Positions 22,639 through 32,557 of a stretch of DNA of 64,000 bases are shown here, piece after piece. Position 1 is the first letter of the stretch, and the number at the start of each line of letters is the position of its first letter. The position numbers and the translations under genes are program-made. The notes under the pieces were generated by a model. That model searched no databases, was not told the DNA's origin, and saw only the letters and a list, made by a program, of their open reading frames with translations. Source of the DNA: Erinaceus europaeus (Eukaryota > Chordata > Mammalia > Eulipotyphla > Erinaceidae); assembly GCF_950295315.1 (NCBI RefSeq), contig NC_080172.1:118579724-118643723 (forward strand), in the 5' to 3' direction.

Positions 22639-22741
22639 CCTACACACACCTGCACACACTTTCACACATACCTACACACACCTGCACACACATCTACACA
22701 CACCTGCACACACACTTGTACACACACACACACATACACAC
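22639..22741. repeat. ACACACCTG-rich minisatellite, right part
   Basis: Continuation of the 21.8 kb array (CACACACCTGCACACA units). Confidence 0.85.
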
Positions 22742-22763
22742 AGAGAATTTTTCAATGAATTCC

Positions 22764-22769
22764 TTTATT
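22764..22769 (-). terminator. Polyadenylation signal AATAAA, gene B
   Basis: AATAAA on the minus strand, about 240 nt past the stop codon of gene B. Cleavage would fall near 22,745. Confidence 0.75.
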
Positions 22770-23010
22770 CAGAAGATCTCCAAGGCTGTGGCTGCTACTG
22801 CTCAGTAGAGGTTGGGTGGGGGAACATGGAAATGGGAGACCTGCTGCCCGAGGAAGCAAGCGAGGGGCAGAGATCGATGACTTTGGTGACAGATGAGATC
22901 CCTGCTTGGACAGGACAGGAGGGCTTCATTTCTAGGGAGTGGACAATGGTGTGGAGCCGGGTTCCAAGAGACGGAGACTCAGTCCAGATGCTTCCAGGGG
23001 AGAGGTGCTT

Positions 23011-25658
23011 TCAGCACTGGGGGGCCTTCCCTCTGCACTTCCTTCTGCTGTAGAACTGGTAGGTTTTATTATATGTATCCAAGTTTTTTGCAAAACAGAG
23101 GGCTGCTGTTTTGTCACACTCACACTTCTGAGCACTACAGGCGTCTTGTTCCTCTGAAATGAAGAGATAAACACCAGGTTAGAAGTCATCAACTTCCTGC
23201 ACTCGTGTCAGGACCCGTCTTCCTCAAGGGGCAGAGCAGGCTGACCAGCCTCCCTCCAGAGAGCGGGGAGTCCCCACCATGGCTGCTCTGCAGTGAGGGC
23301 AGGTCCTGGAGAGGCCACAGGAGGGCTTGTGATGACGTTCCTGGTGGAAGTGACCAGTGACGGTGGAGAGAGGGATCAGCCTAGAATGTTCCCAGCTGTG
23401 ACCATGAAGTGCGAACTCAAGCTGACAGGGACTCAGAGGCTACACAGGCCTGAGACCTTGGAGCCTCAGGCATGACAATCTCTTTGCAGCACCACTGTGC
23501 TGTCTCTCCCCCACCACCATGCTGTTTCCATTGAGAGCACTGTTGTAGCACTCTGTAGGTGGTGCAGTGTCTAGAACATTGAGGTCCCAAGTTTAGTACC
23601 TGCATCGAATGTGCCAGGATGACGTCTTGCTTCTCTCTTTTTCATCTCCCTCTTATTAAGTAGGAATAAGATCTTTTAAAAAAGTACTGCTCTGTGGAGA
23701 GGTCGTGGTAAGGTGACATAATATCTTATCTTAAATAGGCCAGGCTGACGGGGTCAGGCTTCCCAAATCCCCACTCAGGAGTTGAGGCTCTTGGGAGATC
23801 AAACCCTTCCTAATACACCTCTCTCTCCTCCCCTCAGGCCTCGACTCCTGCAGGACTTGCCTCACTGCCGAGAAGCACCCTTCCTGTGAGTGGGGTGCCA
23901 GGCTGGAGCCCAGACCCTTGTGCATGGTAGCACGTGGTGTGCTCAGCTGGGCACGCCACTCCCTTCTAGCCTGTTCCTGTTTGCCTTCCCTTTCCTGCTC
24001 ACAGAAACAGCTCCCACTAAGTGGGTTAAGTGGTTCGTGGTCTTCCAGACTGTGTCCATGCAGCCCAATCTTCTCTTGTCTGTGGATCCTCTGAGGAAAG
24101 CCTTCTGATTAGCACCAACCTGCCCCTTCTTGCCTTCTCTCTGTCTCCCCTCTTGCTCTCTGACTAGCCCCCATGTGTCTTCTCTCTGGGTCTTTAGGCA
24201 TCAAAGGCAAGAGCACATCTGACCTCTGGCTCTCTGCTGACCCTGGGTCCCATGCCAGGCCTTTCCCTTATGTCGTCTTCCAGCTTCTTTCCCTGTAGCA
24301 CGAGTCCTGGGAGCTCACCATGTCCCTTTCAGTAGCCTCATTGTTGAAGCTTTTATCATACTGTGTTTTCATTTCCTGAACTTCCCACTAAGCTATGAAC
24401 ATGTAACACAGAGACACTGTCCTCTCTGCCAGCACAGTATCTGTCACAGTGGGCGCCCCATGCATGAGAGGCTGTGTGTCTCAGTAAGACTCTTTCTTAC
24501 CACAGTGAATCTGGCCGCCGCTGTAATCAGCCTTGTAGGGTAGAGCTCTGGTCTGACATCCCTGTTTTGCCAGGCGGCGATAGCAACAGTCGTGCTCAGC
24601 ACAGCACCTGCGGCCGGAACAGTGTATTAGTGTTGGCTTTCTCACAGTTCCAACAAACTGGGTGTTTCATGATCTTCCCCGTGACCCTAGGTAGTGGGCT
24701 GGTGATTTTGGAATAATCCAGAACAAAGTTCCCTACACGTGAGCTGTTTATCTCTCTTTTTCAAAGTTATTGTTGGACAGAGACAGAGAAATTGAGAGGG
24801 GCAGAGGAGGGAGAGTGGGGAGAGACAGAGAATCACCTGCAGCCCTGATTCACCACCTGTGAAGCTTTCTCCCCTGCAGGTGGGGACCGGGGCCTTGAAC
24901 CCGGGTCCTTGTGCGCTGTAGTGTGTGCGCTCAGCCAGGTGTTGCTTTTCTGTGTGATAAGAAAGCATGTTGTCCATGGGGTTTCCAGTCCTCCTGGGGC
25001 CACCGTGAGCACCGGGAAGGGCTGGGCTGGACTCACCAGTCTGTGGCATCTCTGGGGGCCCCTTTGCCACCCCAGTGGCAGTGGCAACCATAGAGACCAA
25101 AGCTGGACGCAATGTTTTTCCCTGTTGACTTCCAGACCATCTTCCCAAAATTCCATAAATCTCCGTGGACCTGCAGCAGACCTGGAAAAAATTGCCTGGT
25201 GACGGTTGGGTCCTTGAACCTAGCCCTTCTCTCTGGGCCTCTTGGCTACTTTCTCCTCCAGGAACCTGGGCCTTTTCAATAGACAGAAAGCTGGGTATTA
25301 ATGGGGCTACTCTCTCTTTGTTTTTAAAAAGGAATTATTTATTTATCATTTAATTTTTAAAATAGTCGTATTTGTTATTGGATAGACAGAGAGAAGTTGA
25401 GAGGGGAAGGGGAGATGGAGAGGGAAAGAGACAGAGAGACACCCGCAGCCCTGCTTCACCACTTGTGAAGTGGCCCGCCTGCAGGTGGGGTGTAGGGGCT
25501 TGAACCCAGGTCCTTGCACACTGTAATGTGTGCACTCAGCCAGGTGCGCCACAGCCTTCCCCCGGGAACCGTTCTCTGTGGACTGTCTTCTCTGTGTTTG
25601 GTGACCAGGGTCAGCTCTTACCAAAGGTCACAGTCATTGCCAACAGGAAGGCCTTCAT
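23011..25658 (-). CDS. Secreted group II phospholipase A2, complete gene B (143 aa)
   Basis: Coding segments, in transcription order: 25,622-25,658 (37 nt), 25,037-25,181 (145), 24,501-24,607 (107) and 23,011-23,153 (143), total 432 nt including TGA. All junctions are GT/AG and exon sizes equal those of PLA2G2A. Exon 2 extends 5' to 25,668. A 19-residue signal ([19 protein letters not shown]) precedes a 124-residue mature chain starting [11 protein letters not shown]. The active site is CCAEHDCCY, with His48, Asp49 and Tyr52. Asp99 is in CECDK, and all 14 group II cysteines are present, ending KCRGKAPQC. This should be a Ca2+-dependent secreted enzyme. One oddity: the calcium loop is [11 protein letters not shown], with His for the near-invariant Gly30. 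Trp3, Trp10 and Trp31 could favour binding to phosphatidylcholine surfaces. It is IIA-like by its MK..FGLLQ signal, but an expansion paralogue rather than a clear orthologue. ERI SINEs sit in introns 2 and 3, and a minisatellite in intron 1. Confidence 0.95.
23545..23680 (+). repeat. tRNA-derived SINE in intron 4 of gene B
   Basis: CTGTAGGTGGTGCAGTGTCTAGAACATTGAGGTCCCAAG then TTCTCTCTTTTTCATC. Diverged. Confidence 0.55.
24750..24943 (-). repeat. ERI-2 SINE in intron 3 of gene B
   Basis: Minus copy ending CACCTGGCTGAGCGCACACAC. Confidence 0.8.
25330..25562 (-). repeat. ERI-2 SINE in intron 2 of gene B
   Basis: Minus copy ending GGCTGTGGCGCACCTGGCTGAG. Confidence 0.8.
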
Positions 25659-25792
25659 GTTGAGAATTCTGTGTGGGAGAGAGAGATGGATGGCTTTGAC
25701 TCTGTCCTCAAGTCACCCCACAGCCCTGCTGACACTGGACAACACTGACGAAGGGAGCCGCTGATGGAAAGGCAGACAAGCTCCTCAGCTCA

Positions 25793-26335
25793 GACCAGGT
25801 GACCCCCAGTACCCCAGGTGACTCCCAGCACCCCAGGTGACTCCCAGCACTCCAGGTGACCCCCAGGACCCCAGGTGACACCCCAGTACCCCAGGTGACT
25901 CCCAGCACTCCAGGTGACCCCCAGTACCCCAGGTGACTTCCAGTACCCCAGGTGACCCCCAGTACCCCAGGTGAATCCCCAGTACCCCAGGTGACTCCCC
26001 AGTACCTCAGGTGACCCCCCAATACCCCAGGTGAATCCCCAGTACCCCAGGTGACTCCCCAGTACCCCAGGTGACCCCCAGTGCCCCAGGTGACCCCCAG
26101 TCCCCCAGGTGACCCCCCAGCACCCCAGGTGACCCCCAGTACCCCAGGTGACCCCCAGTACCCCAGGTGACCCCCAGTATCCCAGGTGACCCCCAGTACC
26201 CCAGGTGACCCTCAGTATCCCAGGTGACACCCAGTATCCCAGGATCCCAGGTGACCCCCAGTACCCCGGGTGACCCCCAGTATCCCAGGTGACCCCCAGC
26301 ACCCCAGGTGACTCCCTAGTACCCCAGGTCGCCAC
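25793..26335. repeat. 18-19 bp minisatellite in intron 1 of gene B
   Basis: About 30 copies of CCCCAGTACCCCAGGTGA with 1-3 base variants and length changes, starting about 125 bp upstream of exon 2. Confidence 0.95.
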
Positions 26336-26607
26336 CCCATCACACAGCACATCAGGAGGACGATACATGTGGGTTTCCAAGCATGAAGAATGTTGACCAG
26401 GCCACACATGACTCTCCCGGGAGTCCCTGGGGTCATTGTGGGAAGTTGCAGCCAGCTCAACTCAACAGGGGGATGCCCAGGGTCATTGGTTATGCCTCCC
26501 AGTAAGCTGAAGGTACTGAAGATTCTCAGGGCTGGGCTTTCCCTGGATGCTCCTCTCTTGAGATGTACATCACTTACAACTGAGCACAGTGAAAATCTAA
26601 GCTGTTG

Positions 26608-26815
26608 GGGCCAGGCGGTGATGCACCTGGTTATGAGCACAGATTACAGTGGGCAAGGACACAGGTTCAAACCCCTGGTCCCCACCCACCTGCAGGGGGA
26701 AAGTTTTGTAAGTGGCGAAACAGGGCTGCAGTGTCTTTCTGTCTCTCTCCTTCTTGATCTTCCCCTCCTCTCTCAAGTTCTCACTGTCTCTGTCCAAAAC
26801 AAATAATTATTACAA
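26608..26815 (+). repeat. ERI-2 type SINE
   Basis: Plus copy starting GGGGCCAGGCGGTGATGCACCTGG. Confidence 0.8.
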
Positions 26816-27219
26816 GAACTTAGCTGTTTTAGGAGAGCCCCTCTCTTCCTCAAAATATAAGCCCATTTCTCAAGCCATTGTTAAAGTAAGCATCTGTTTT
26901 CCAGATAGTTTTAGAATACAGGTCGTGATTATTAGTTACTTCCTGAAGCCCTCTGGCATTCCTTGTGTTCTACCACAGATGCTGGTGGCTTCAGGTCTGA
27001 ATATAAAGCCTCTTTCTTCTCTGTGTATGAATGCTGAAGGAGGAACAAGTGAGGCAGGAGCCGTCTAGATTCCCTTGTATATCCCAGCTAGGCCTCAGAA
27101 AAATTCTGGTCTCAAGAGGTTTCTCTTCTGCTGTGTTAGTGGTTGAAGCTGACAAGTGAGTGCTAGGAGAAGACAGGAGGCTGCTTCCCCTCCTTCTATT
27201 GGCTTTGTATCTCAACTCT

Positions 27220-27598
27220 TTGTCAGCCACCAGGCTCCAGATGACACCATGATGCCAACCAGACTTCTCCAGACAGACGACCCCACCAATGTGTCCTGGA
27301 GCCCTGCTTCCCCAGAGCCCTGCCCCACTAGGGAAAGAGAGAGACAGGCTGGGAGTATGGATCAACCTGTCAACACCCATGTTCAGCGGGGAAGCAATTA
27401 CAGAAGCCAGACCTTCCACCTTCTGCTCCCCACAATGACCCTGGGTCCATGTTCCCAGAGGGATAAAGAATAGGAAAGCTATCAGGGGGGGGGGATGGGA
27501 TACGGAGATCTGGTGGTGGGAACTGTGTGGAGTTATACCCCTCTCATCCTATGGTTTTTGTCAGTGTTTCCTTATTATAAATAAATTTTTTTAAAAAA
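27220..27598 (+). repeat. Half-L1/L1-lineage 3' end repeat
   Basis: AGCCACCAGGCTCCAGATGACACC to CTCTCATCCTATGGTTTTTGTCAGTGTTTCC plus an A/T tail. Confidence 0.7.
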
Positions 27599-27639
27599 GT
27601 TAACAGCACTCCTTTTTATTGCTTCCTGTCTGTTCTAAA

Positions 27640-28390
27640 CGCAGTGGCTTTTATTCCTTCAAAGCAGGAAGAGGAGCTGGCTGGGGGATGGATCCACCTA
27701 CCAACACCCAGGTCCAGTGGAGAAGCAATTACAGAAGCCAGAACTCCCACCTTCTGCTCCTCATAAAGAATTGGAGTCCAAACTCCCAGTGGGGGAGAAA
27801 TGATAGGAGGAAGATGCCCAGAGGGCTCTGAACCCCAACTCCATCAGGACTCAAAGAGAGAGGAGGAGAAAGGGAGGGACATTTGGCTGTAGTAACAGGT
27901 GTAGGTGTGACTTGGAAAGGAAGAGAAGATGGGACTGTAGGTCTCTCTCTCTCTCTCTCTTCCCCTCCTCTCTCAGTTTCTGTCTGTCCCATCCCCAAAA
28001 TTGAAAAAATTGGTCACAGGAGCAATGGATTCATAGTGCAGGCACTGAGCCCCATAAGTAACCCTGGAGGCAGAAAGAAAATGAAGAAGGAGGAGGAGGA
28101 GGAGGAGGAGAAGGAGGAGGAGGAGGAGGAGGAGGAGGTAAGATGGTAAAGCAGGAGACAGGACTGTGAAAAAATGGACAAATATAGACAAATATAGACA
28201 GTTATAGTTATAGAAATAATAGTCAACCCATATCCGTGGCCTTGGGACAACTGCTGTGGCTTCCAATGGAGAGAATGGGGACACAGAGCTCTGGTGGGAG
28301 AAATGGTGTGGAATTCTATCCCTGTTACCTTGTGATTTTGTAAATCAATATTGAATCACTAACAAAATTAAAAAAAAATAAAAATAAAAG
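27640..28390 (+). repeat. L1-lineage 3' end interrupted by ERI tail and (GGA)n
   Basis: Begins GGGGGATGGATCCACC and ends GGTGTGGAATTCTATCCC...CACTAACAAAATTAAAAAAAAATAAA. Between lie a CTCTCTCC SINE tail, the CACTGAGCCCCATAAGTAACCCTGG segment and (GGA)n at 28,085-28,137. The same element is at 36.3-36.9 kb. Confidence 0.6.
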
Positions 28391-28394
28391 AAAG

Positions 28395-28525
28395 AGAAGG
28401 CTGAGACACTGCTTTATCTGTCTTGAAGCTTCCCCACCATAGGCAGGGACCAGGGCCTTGAACCCAGGCCCTTGCACACCATACTGTGTGCACTCTACAA
28501 GGCAGGCCACCACCCAGCCTCTGAG
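28395..28525 (-). repeat. ERI-2 type SINE
   Basis: Minus copy with CTTGAACCCAGGCCCTTGCACACC, just downstream of gene B exon 1 within intron 1. Confidence 0.7.
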
Positions 28526-28648
28526 TGTCGATGTCCACGCAGACACTGGTATCTGGGCACATGCATGACAGGCCACTTTCAGCCTCACGCCATGAGCCTG
28601 GATCTTGGATCTTGTGTCCCAGATAAGACATCAGTCATGTCTACTCAC

Positions 28649-28690
28649 CTCTCAAGGGTTGCCTCTTAGCTGACCACTGCGGCTTCTGCA
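28649..28690 (-). other. Untranslated exon 1 of gene B
   Basis: The minus strand reads ...GCAACCCTTGAGAG followed by a consensus GTGAGT donor. The start at about 28,690 is placed 25-30 bp after the TATA box. Intron 1 is about 3.0 kb and holds the minisatellite, an ERI SINE and LINE fragments. Confidence 0.7.
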
Positions 28691-28713
28691 GGGCCGTCTT
28701 TATTCGAGCTCAC

Positions 28714-28721
28714 TTTAAATA
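28714..28721 (-). promoter_or_regulatory. TATA box TATTTAAA, gene B promoter
   Basis: CAGCTATTTAAAGTGAGCTC on the minus strand, close in sequence and spacing to the promoter at 12.36 kb. Confidence 0.7.
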
Positions 28722-28952
28722 GCTGTCCTTCTCGGAGGTCTGGAGTCCTTGAAGGAAACAGGTGTGTGTCTTGTGCCGGCCTCTGCTTATCAGTGACGAA
28801 TATTGTGGCTGCTGCAGTTCTTTAATGATTACACGACTCCCTTCCTCAGTAATCATGAGGAAGCTCCGGGAAGATAACAAGTGATTTATTACACACGGCA
28901 CCTGTAAACCACATGGCACTGCCTACGCCACACAACGAGAAAGAGAAGAAGA

Positions 28953-29385
28953 GGGGCCGGGTGGTGGCGCCCCTGGTTGAGCACATATGTTATGGTGCAT
29001 AAGGACCCAGGTTCAAGCCCCCGGTCCCCACCTGCAGAGAGAAAGCTTCATGAGTGGTGAAGCAGGGCTTCTGGTCTCTCTCTGCCTCTCTCCCTCTCTA
29101 TCTCCCCTTCCATCTCAATTTCTGACTGTCTCTATCCAGTAAGTGAATTTTTTTAAAAAAGAGAGAGGGGCCCGTGTTGATGGTGCATCTGGTTAAGGGC
29201 ACACATTACAGTGCCCATGGACCTGGGTTCAAGTGCCTGGGCCCACCTGCAGGAGAAAAGCTTCATGAGTGGTGAAGCAGGGCTGTAGGTGTCTCTGTCT
29301 CTCTCCATATTTCCCCCTTTCCTCTCAATTTATTTCTGTCTCTACCCAATAATAAATAAATAAATAATAAATTTAAAAAAGGGAA
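28953..29385 (+). repeat. Two ERI-2 SINEs head to tail
   Basis: First copy at 28,953-29,160 (GGGGCCGGGTGGTGGCGCCCCTGG), second at 29,168-29,385 (GGGCCCGTGTTGATGGTGCATCTGG), each with its own A-rich tail. Confidence 0.8.
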
Positions 29386-29639
29386 AGGAAGAATAAAAAG
29401 AGTGAGAAAAGTAATTTTCACTTAAAAAAAGAGAAAGAGAAGAGGAGAGAGAAGAGCAAGGGCACCGGCTGCTTTTCACTGCCGAGATTGTGTTTCTAGG
29501 TCTTCACAGCCCCCTGTTCACAGATGGACTTAAAATGGGTTTACATTAAACATTCTCTATGTGATGCAACTCTTCATCTGCACTATTCCAGCCTTTAGGT
29601 CCACGATTGGTCAACAACTTGTTTGGCTTTATATGCTAA

Positions 29640-30035
29640 CTCTCTTTTCAGCCACCAGGTTCCAGATGACACCATGATGCCAGCCAGACTTCCCTGGACA
29701 GACGACCCCTCCAAGGTGTCCTTGAGCTCCGCTTCCCCAGAGGCCTGCCTCACTAGGGAAAGAGAGAGACAGGCCGGGAGTATGGATCCACCTGTCAACA
29801 CCCATGTTCAGCGGGGAAGCAGTTACAGAAGCCAGACCTTCCACCTTCTGCATCCCACAGTGACCTTGGGTCCATGCTCCCAGAGGGATAAAAAATAGGA
29901 AAGCTACCAAGGAAGGGATGGGATATGGAGTTCTGGTGGTGGGAATTGTGTGGAGTTGTACTCCTCTTATCCTATGGTTTTATCAATTTTTAAAATTCAT
30001 TTTATAAATAAATAAATAAATAAAGATATAAGAAA
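29640..30035 (+). repeat. Half-L1/L1-lineage 3' end repeat
   Basis: CAGCCACCAGGTTCCAGATGACACC to CTCCTCTTATCCTATGGTTTTATC plus (AAAT)n. Confidence 0.7.
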
Positions 30036-30149
30036 AGGAAACAAAAGCAAAGGCTTCTATGGTGGGTTAGTAAACCAACTGGATCTTTGAAACAATGGAA
30101 CCTCAGTGGGGAAGGTGGCCTAATTGTGAATTGGTTATATTTTAAATTT

Positions 30150-30285
30150 TATTATTATCTTTATTTATTGGAGAGAGTCAGAAAGAAATTGAGAGAGAAG
30201 GGGGAGCTAGAGACAGAGAAACCTATAACCCTACTTCACCACTTGTGAAGCTTCCCCCTGCAGGTGAGGACCAGGGGCTTTGATG
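30150..30285 (-). repeat. ERI-2 SINE fragment
   Basis: Minus 3' part from TTTATTATTATCTTTATTTATTGG to CCCCCTGCAGGTGAGG. Confidence 0.65.
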
Positions 30286-30445
30286 CTGAAGCCTGTGAAT
30301 CTCCTTTTCTGTCTTGGAAGTGACTGAGTTACGTTTTTGAATGTTCAGACATTCACTGCAAAAAGGCATTCTCCTAAGGTAGAAAAAGGCTATCGGGAAC
30401 AATGCAAAGAAAGTCATACTCTTAGACAAATGACCAATGTATAAT

Positions 30446-30545
30446 AGGATCCAGGCAGAGGCACACCTGGTTGAGCTCACATTTTAGTGCACAGGGACCT
30501 TGGTTCAAACCCCTGTTTCCCACCTGCAGGGGGGAAGCTTCTGGA
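30446..30545 (+). repeat. ERI-2 SINE, 5' part
   Basis: AGGATCCAGGCAGAGGCACACCTGGTTGAGC to CCTGCAGGGGGGAAGC, truncated against the PLA2G2 relic. Confidence 0.65.
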
Positions 30546-30547
30546 TC

Positions 30548-30690
30548 CCTCTCTCCACCATTACTGGTCACTTCCATCAGGAAAGTCATCATAAACTCTC
30601 TTGTGTCCTCTTCAGGACCTTGCCCTCACTGTAGAGCAGCAATGGTGGGGACAGCCCCACTCTCTGGAGGGAGGCTGGACAACATACTCT
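30548..30690 (+). pseudogene. Inverted relic of a PLA2G2 gene (intron 4 sequence only)
   Basis: This stretch matches, in the opposite orientation, intron 4 of gene B (about 23,235-23,370). Shared blocks include TGGTCACTTCCA, ATGGTGGGGAC and CTCTCTGGAGGGAGGCTGG, in the same order and spacing. It is cut on the left by an ERI SINE, and no recognisable exon 5 follows on the right. I infer the remains of a PLA2G2 copy that was transcribed rightwards, or a local inversion. Confidence 0.7.
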
Positions 30691-30854
30691 AGTCCTGTCC
30701 TCAAAATTCACATTCTCAAGCGACTAGAAAAAATAGACCAACCTTTCTGGGCAGTTTGCGTCTTTTGGATGGGTTTAGCAGTATCACTGTGAAGGTACCA
30801 GCACTACCTTGAAATCTTGAAGTCAGTGTAAGTACTCCTGCAAGACTGATTTTC

Positions 30855-30985
30855 GTGGTCCGGGAGGTGGCGCAATGGATAAGACACTGGACTCTCGATC
30901 ATGAGGTCCCGAGTTCAGTCCCCGGCAGCACCCGAGCTCTCTCTGCCTATCATTCTTTATGAATAAATAAAGTCTGTGACCAAAG
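30855..30985 (+). repeat. tRNA-derived SINE
   Basis: GGTCCGGGAGGTGGCGCAATGGATAAGACACTGGACTCTCG, CGAGTTCAGTCCCC, then GAATAAATAAAGTC. The promoter boxes are well preserved. Confidence 0.85.
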
Positions 30986-30989
30986 ACTA

Positions 30990-31440
30990 ATTCTCTGCAC
31001 TCAGGATTGAATGGGACATCTTTAAGGCTGTGTGTGAGATGCTGCATCACTGGGTTTAGTCTCTCTGTCAAAGAACAGTTGTGGTGCTGGTGGTCACAGA
31101 GCCTCAGAGGACAAGCTGGACTTGTCCTCCCTGGGTGCCTGCTGACGTCATGCACCCCCCATGTGCAACTAGAGGCACCCTCATGCCTTTCCTGCTTCCT
31201 CTCCTCTGCTGCCCTGCCCTCCTCCTTCCTTCCGCTGGTGGTGTTAAGGTCCTGCACACTTGTCTGTGGCCAGAGCAGCCAGGGGCAGTCCCCACCTGCT
31301 CCAGGGGTAAAAGCCAGGCAGACTTCCTGTCCAGTGTGCTGGCCTGCTAGATCTCTGCTGACATGTGCACTCTTTTGTGCAGAAATAAATCCCCTTTACT
31401 CCTTTGTTCTCTTATGCATACATGTTTATTTTGGCAGCTC
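30990..31440 (+). other. Unassigned stretch with AATAAA
   Basis: Unique-looking, with AATAAA at 31,383-31,388. A 168-codon frame (31,007-31,513) runs into a SINE and has no recognisable domain. It could be an old LTR or a UTR; not resolvable here. Confidence 0.3.
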
Positions 31441-31444
31441 ATCC

Positions 31445-31745
31445 ATTTCTTTTTATTTTTTTAATGTTTATTTATTTTGTCTTTTGTTGCCCTTGTTGTT
31501 TTTATTGTTGTAGTTATTATTGTTGTTATTGATGTCGTTGTTGTTGGATAGGACAGAGAGAAATGGAAAGAGGAGGGAATACAGAGAGGGAGAGCGAAAG
31601 ACAGACACCTGTAGACCTACTTCACTGCCTGTGAAGAGACTCCCCTGCAGGTGGGGAGCCGGGGGCTCGAACCAGGATCCTTATGCAGGTCCTTGTGCTT
31701 CATGCCACGTACACTTAAGCCACTGTGCTACCGCTGGACTCCCAT
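31445..31745 (-). repeat. ERI-1 type SINE
   Basis: Full minus copy ending GGGAGTCCAGCGGTAGCACAG. Confidence 0.85.
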
Positions 31746-31794
31746 GGTCACCCCTTTCTAACAGTTGGAAATGAAGAATTTAGGTGAAGTATAG

Positions 31795-32005
31795 TGTTTC
31801 TCTTACTTTATCTTATTTTTTACTACTTATTTGATAGAACAGAGATAAATTGAGAGGAGAAGGGGAGATGAAGAGAGAGACACTTGCAGCCCTGCTTCAC
31901 TATTCTTAAAGCTTCCTTCCCTACAGGTGGGGGCTGGGGGCTTGAACCCGGGTTCTTGCACATGTGTAACGTGTACTCAACCATGTGCACCACCTTGGCC
32001 CCACT
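31795..32005 (-). repeat. ERI-2 type SINE
   Basis: Minus copy ending GGGGCCAAGGTGGTGCACATGG. Confidence 0.8.
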
Positions 32006-32009
32006 TTAA

Positions 32010-32550
32010 AAATTGATTTAAAAATTTTATTTATTAATTTTTAATTTTTGTTAATGATTTAATATTGATTTACAAAATCATGAGATAACAGGTATATAAT
32101 TCCACACTGTCTTTATCACCAGAGTTCTGTGTCCCCATCCCTTCCACGGGAAACTGCAGTGTTTCTCCCTTGGTCACAGAGATGGATTGACTGTTATTTC
32201 TAGAACTGGCTGTCTCTGTTTATATACATTTTCCTATTTGTTCTATAGTCCCCCATTCTCTTCCTTTCTAAGTCACACTCCACCTGTAACTAAGAAGTAT
32301 CCTTATGCCATATTTCATTCCACAGAGCAGGACTAGCTCCGTCCCCTTACACTGGACCTCAACCGGATCCTGTTCCCTGGTTAGACACTATACTTAATTC
32401 ATGAATCAATTTTTAAAATAATTTTATTTATTATTAATACTTTGTCACAGATTATAAGATGACAGGGTGTAGTCCCACACCACACCCACCACCAGAGTCC
32501 CATATTCCCACCCTCCTTCCTCCCAAAGAGAAGCACCAGGGTTCTCGCAA
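32010..32550 (-). repeat. L1-lineage 3' end fragments
   Basis: Two minus pieces (32,010-32,190 and 32,410-32,550) of the GGTGGTGGG..GTGTGGGACTACACCCTGTCATCTTATAATCTGTGAC type. They are separated by L1-like minus sequence (TATTTCATTCCACAGAGCAGG). Confidence 0.5.
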
Positions 32551-32557
32551 GTCTTAC

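Noticed and set aside
25793..26335. CRISPR-like array of short repeats
   Set aside because: The units are contiguous with no unique spacers, and this is a mammalian genome.
25708..26407. Long minus frame with GTGGHLGYWGSP repeats
   Set aside because: Translation of the intron 1 minisatellite; no start context or splice signal, and unit-length changes are not multiples of three.
31007..31513. 168-codon plus frame
   Set aside because: It runs into the ERI-1 SINE, with no domain and no homology I can recognise.
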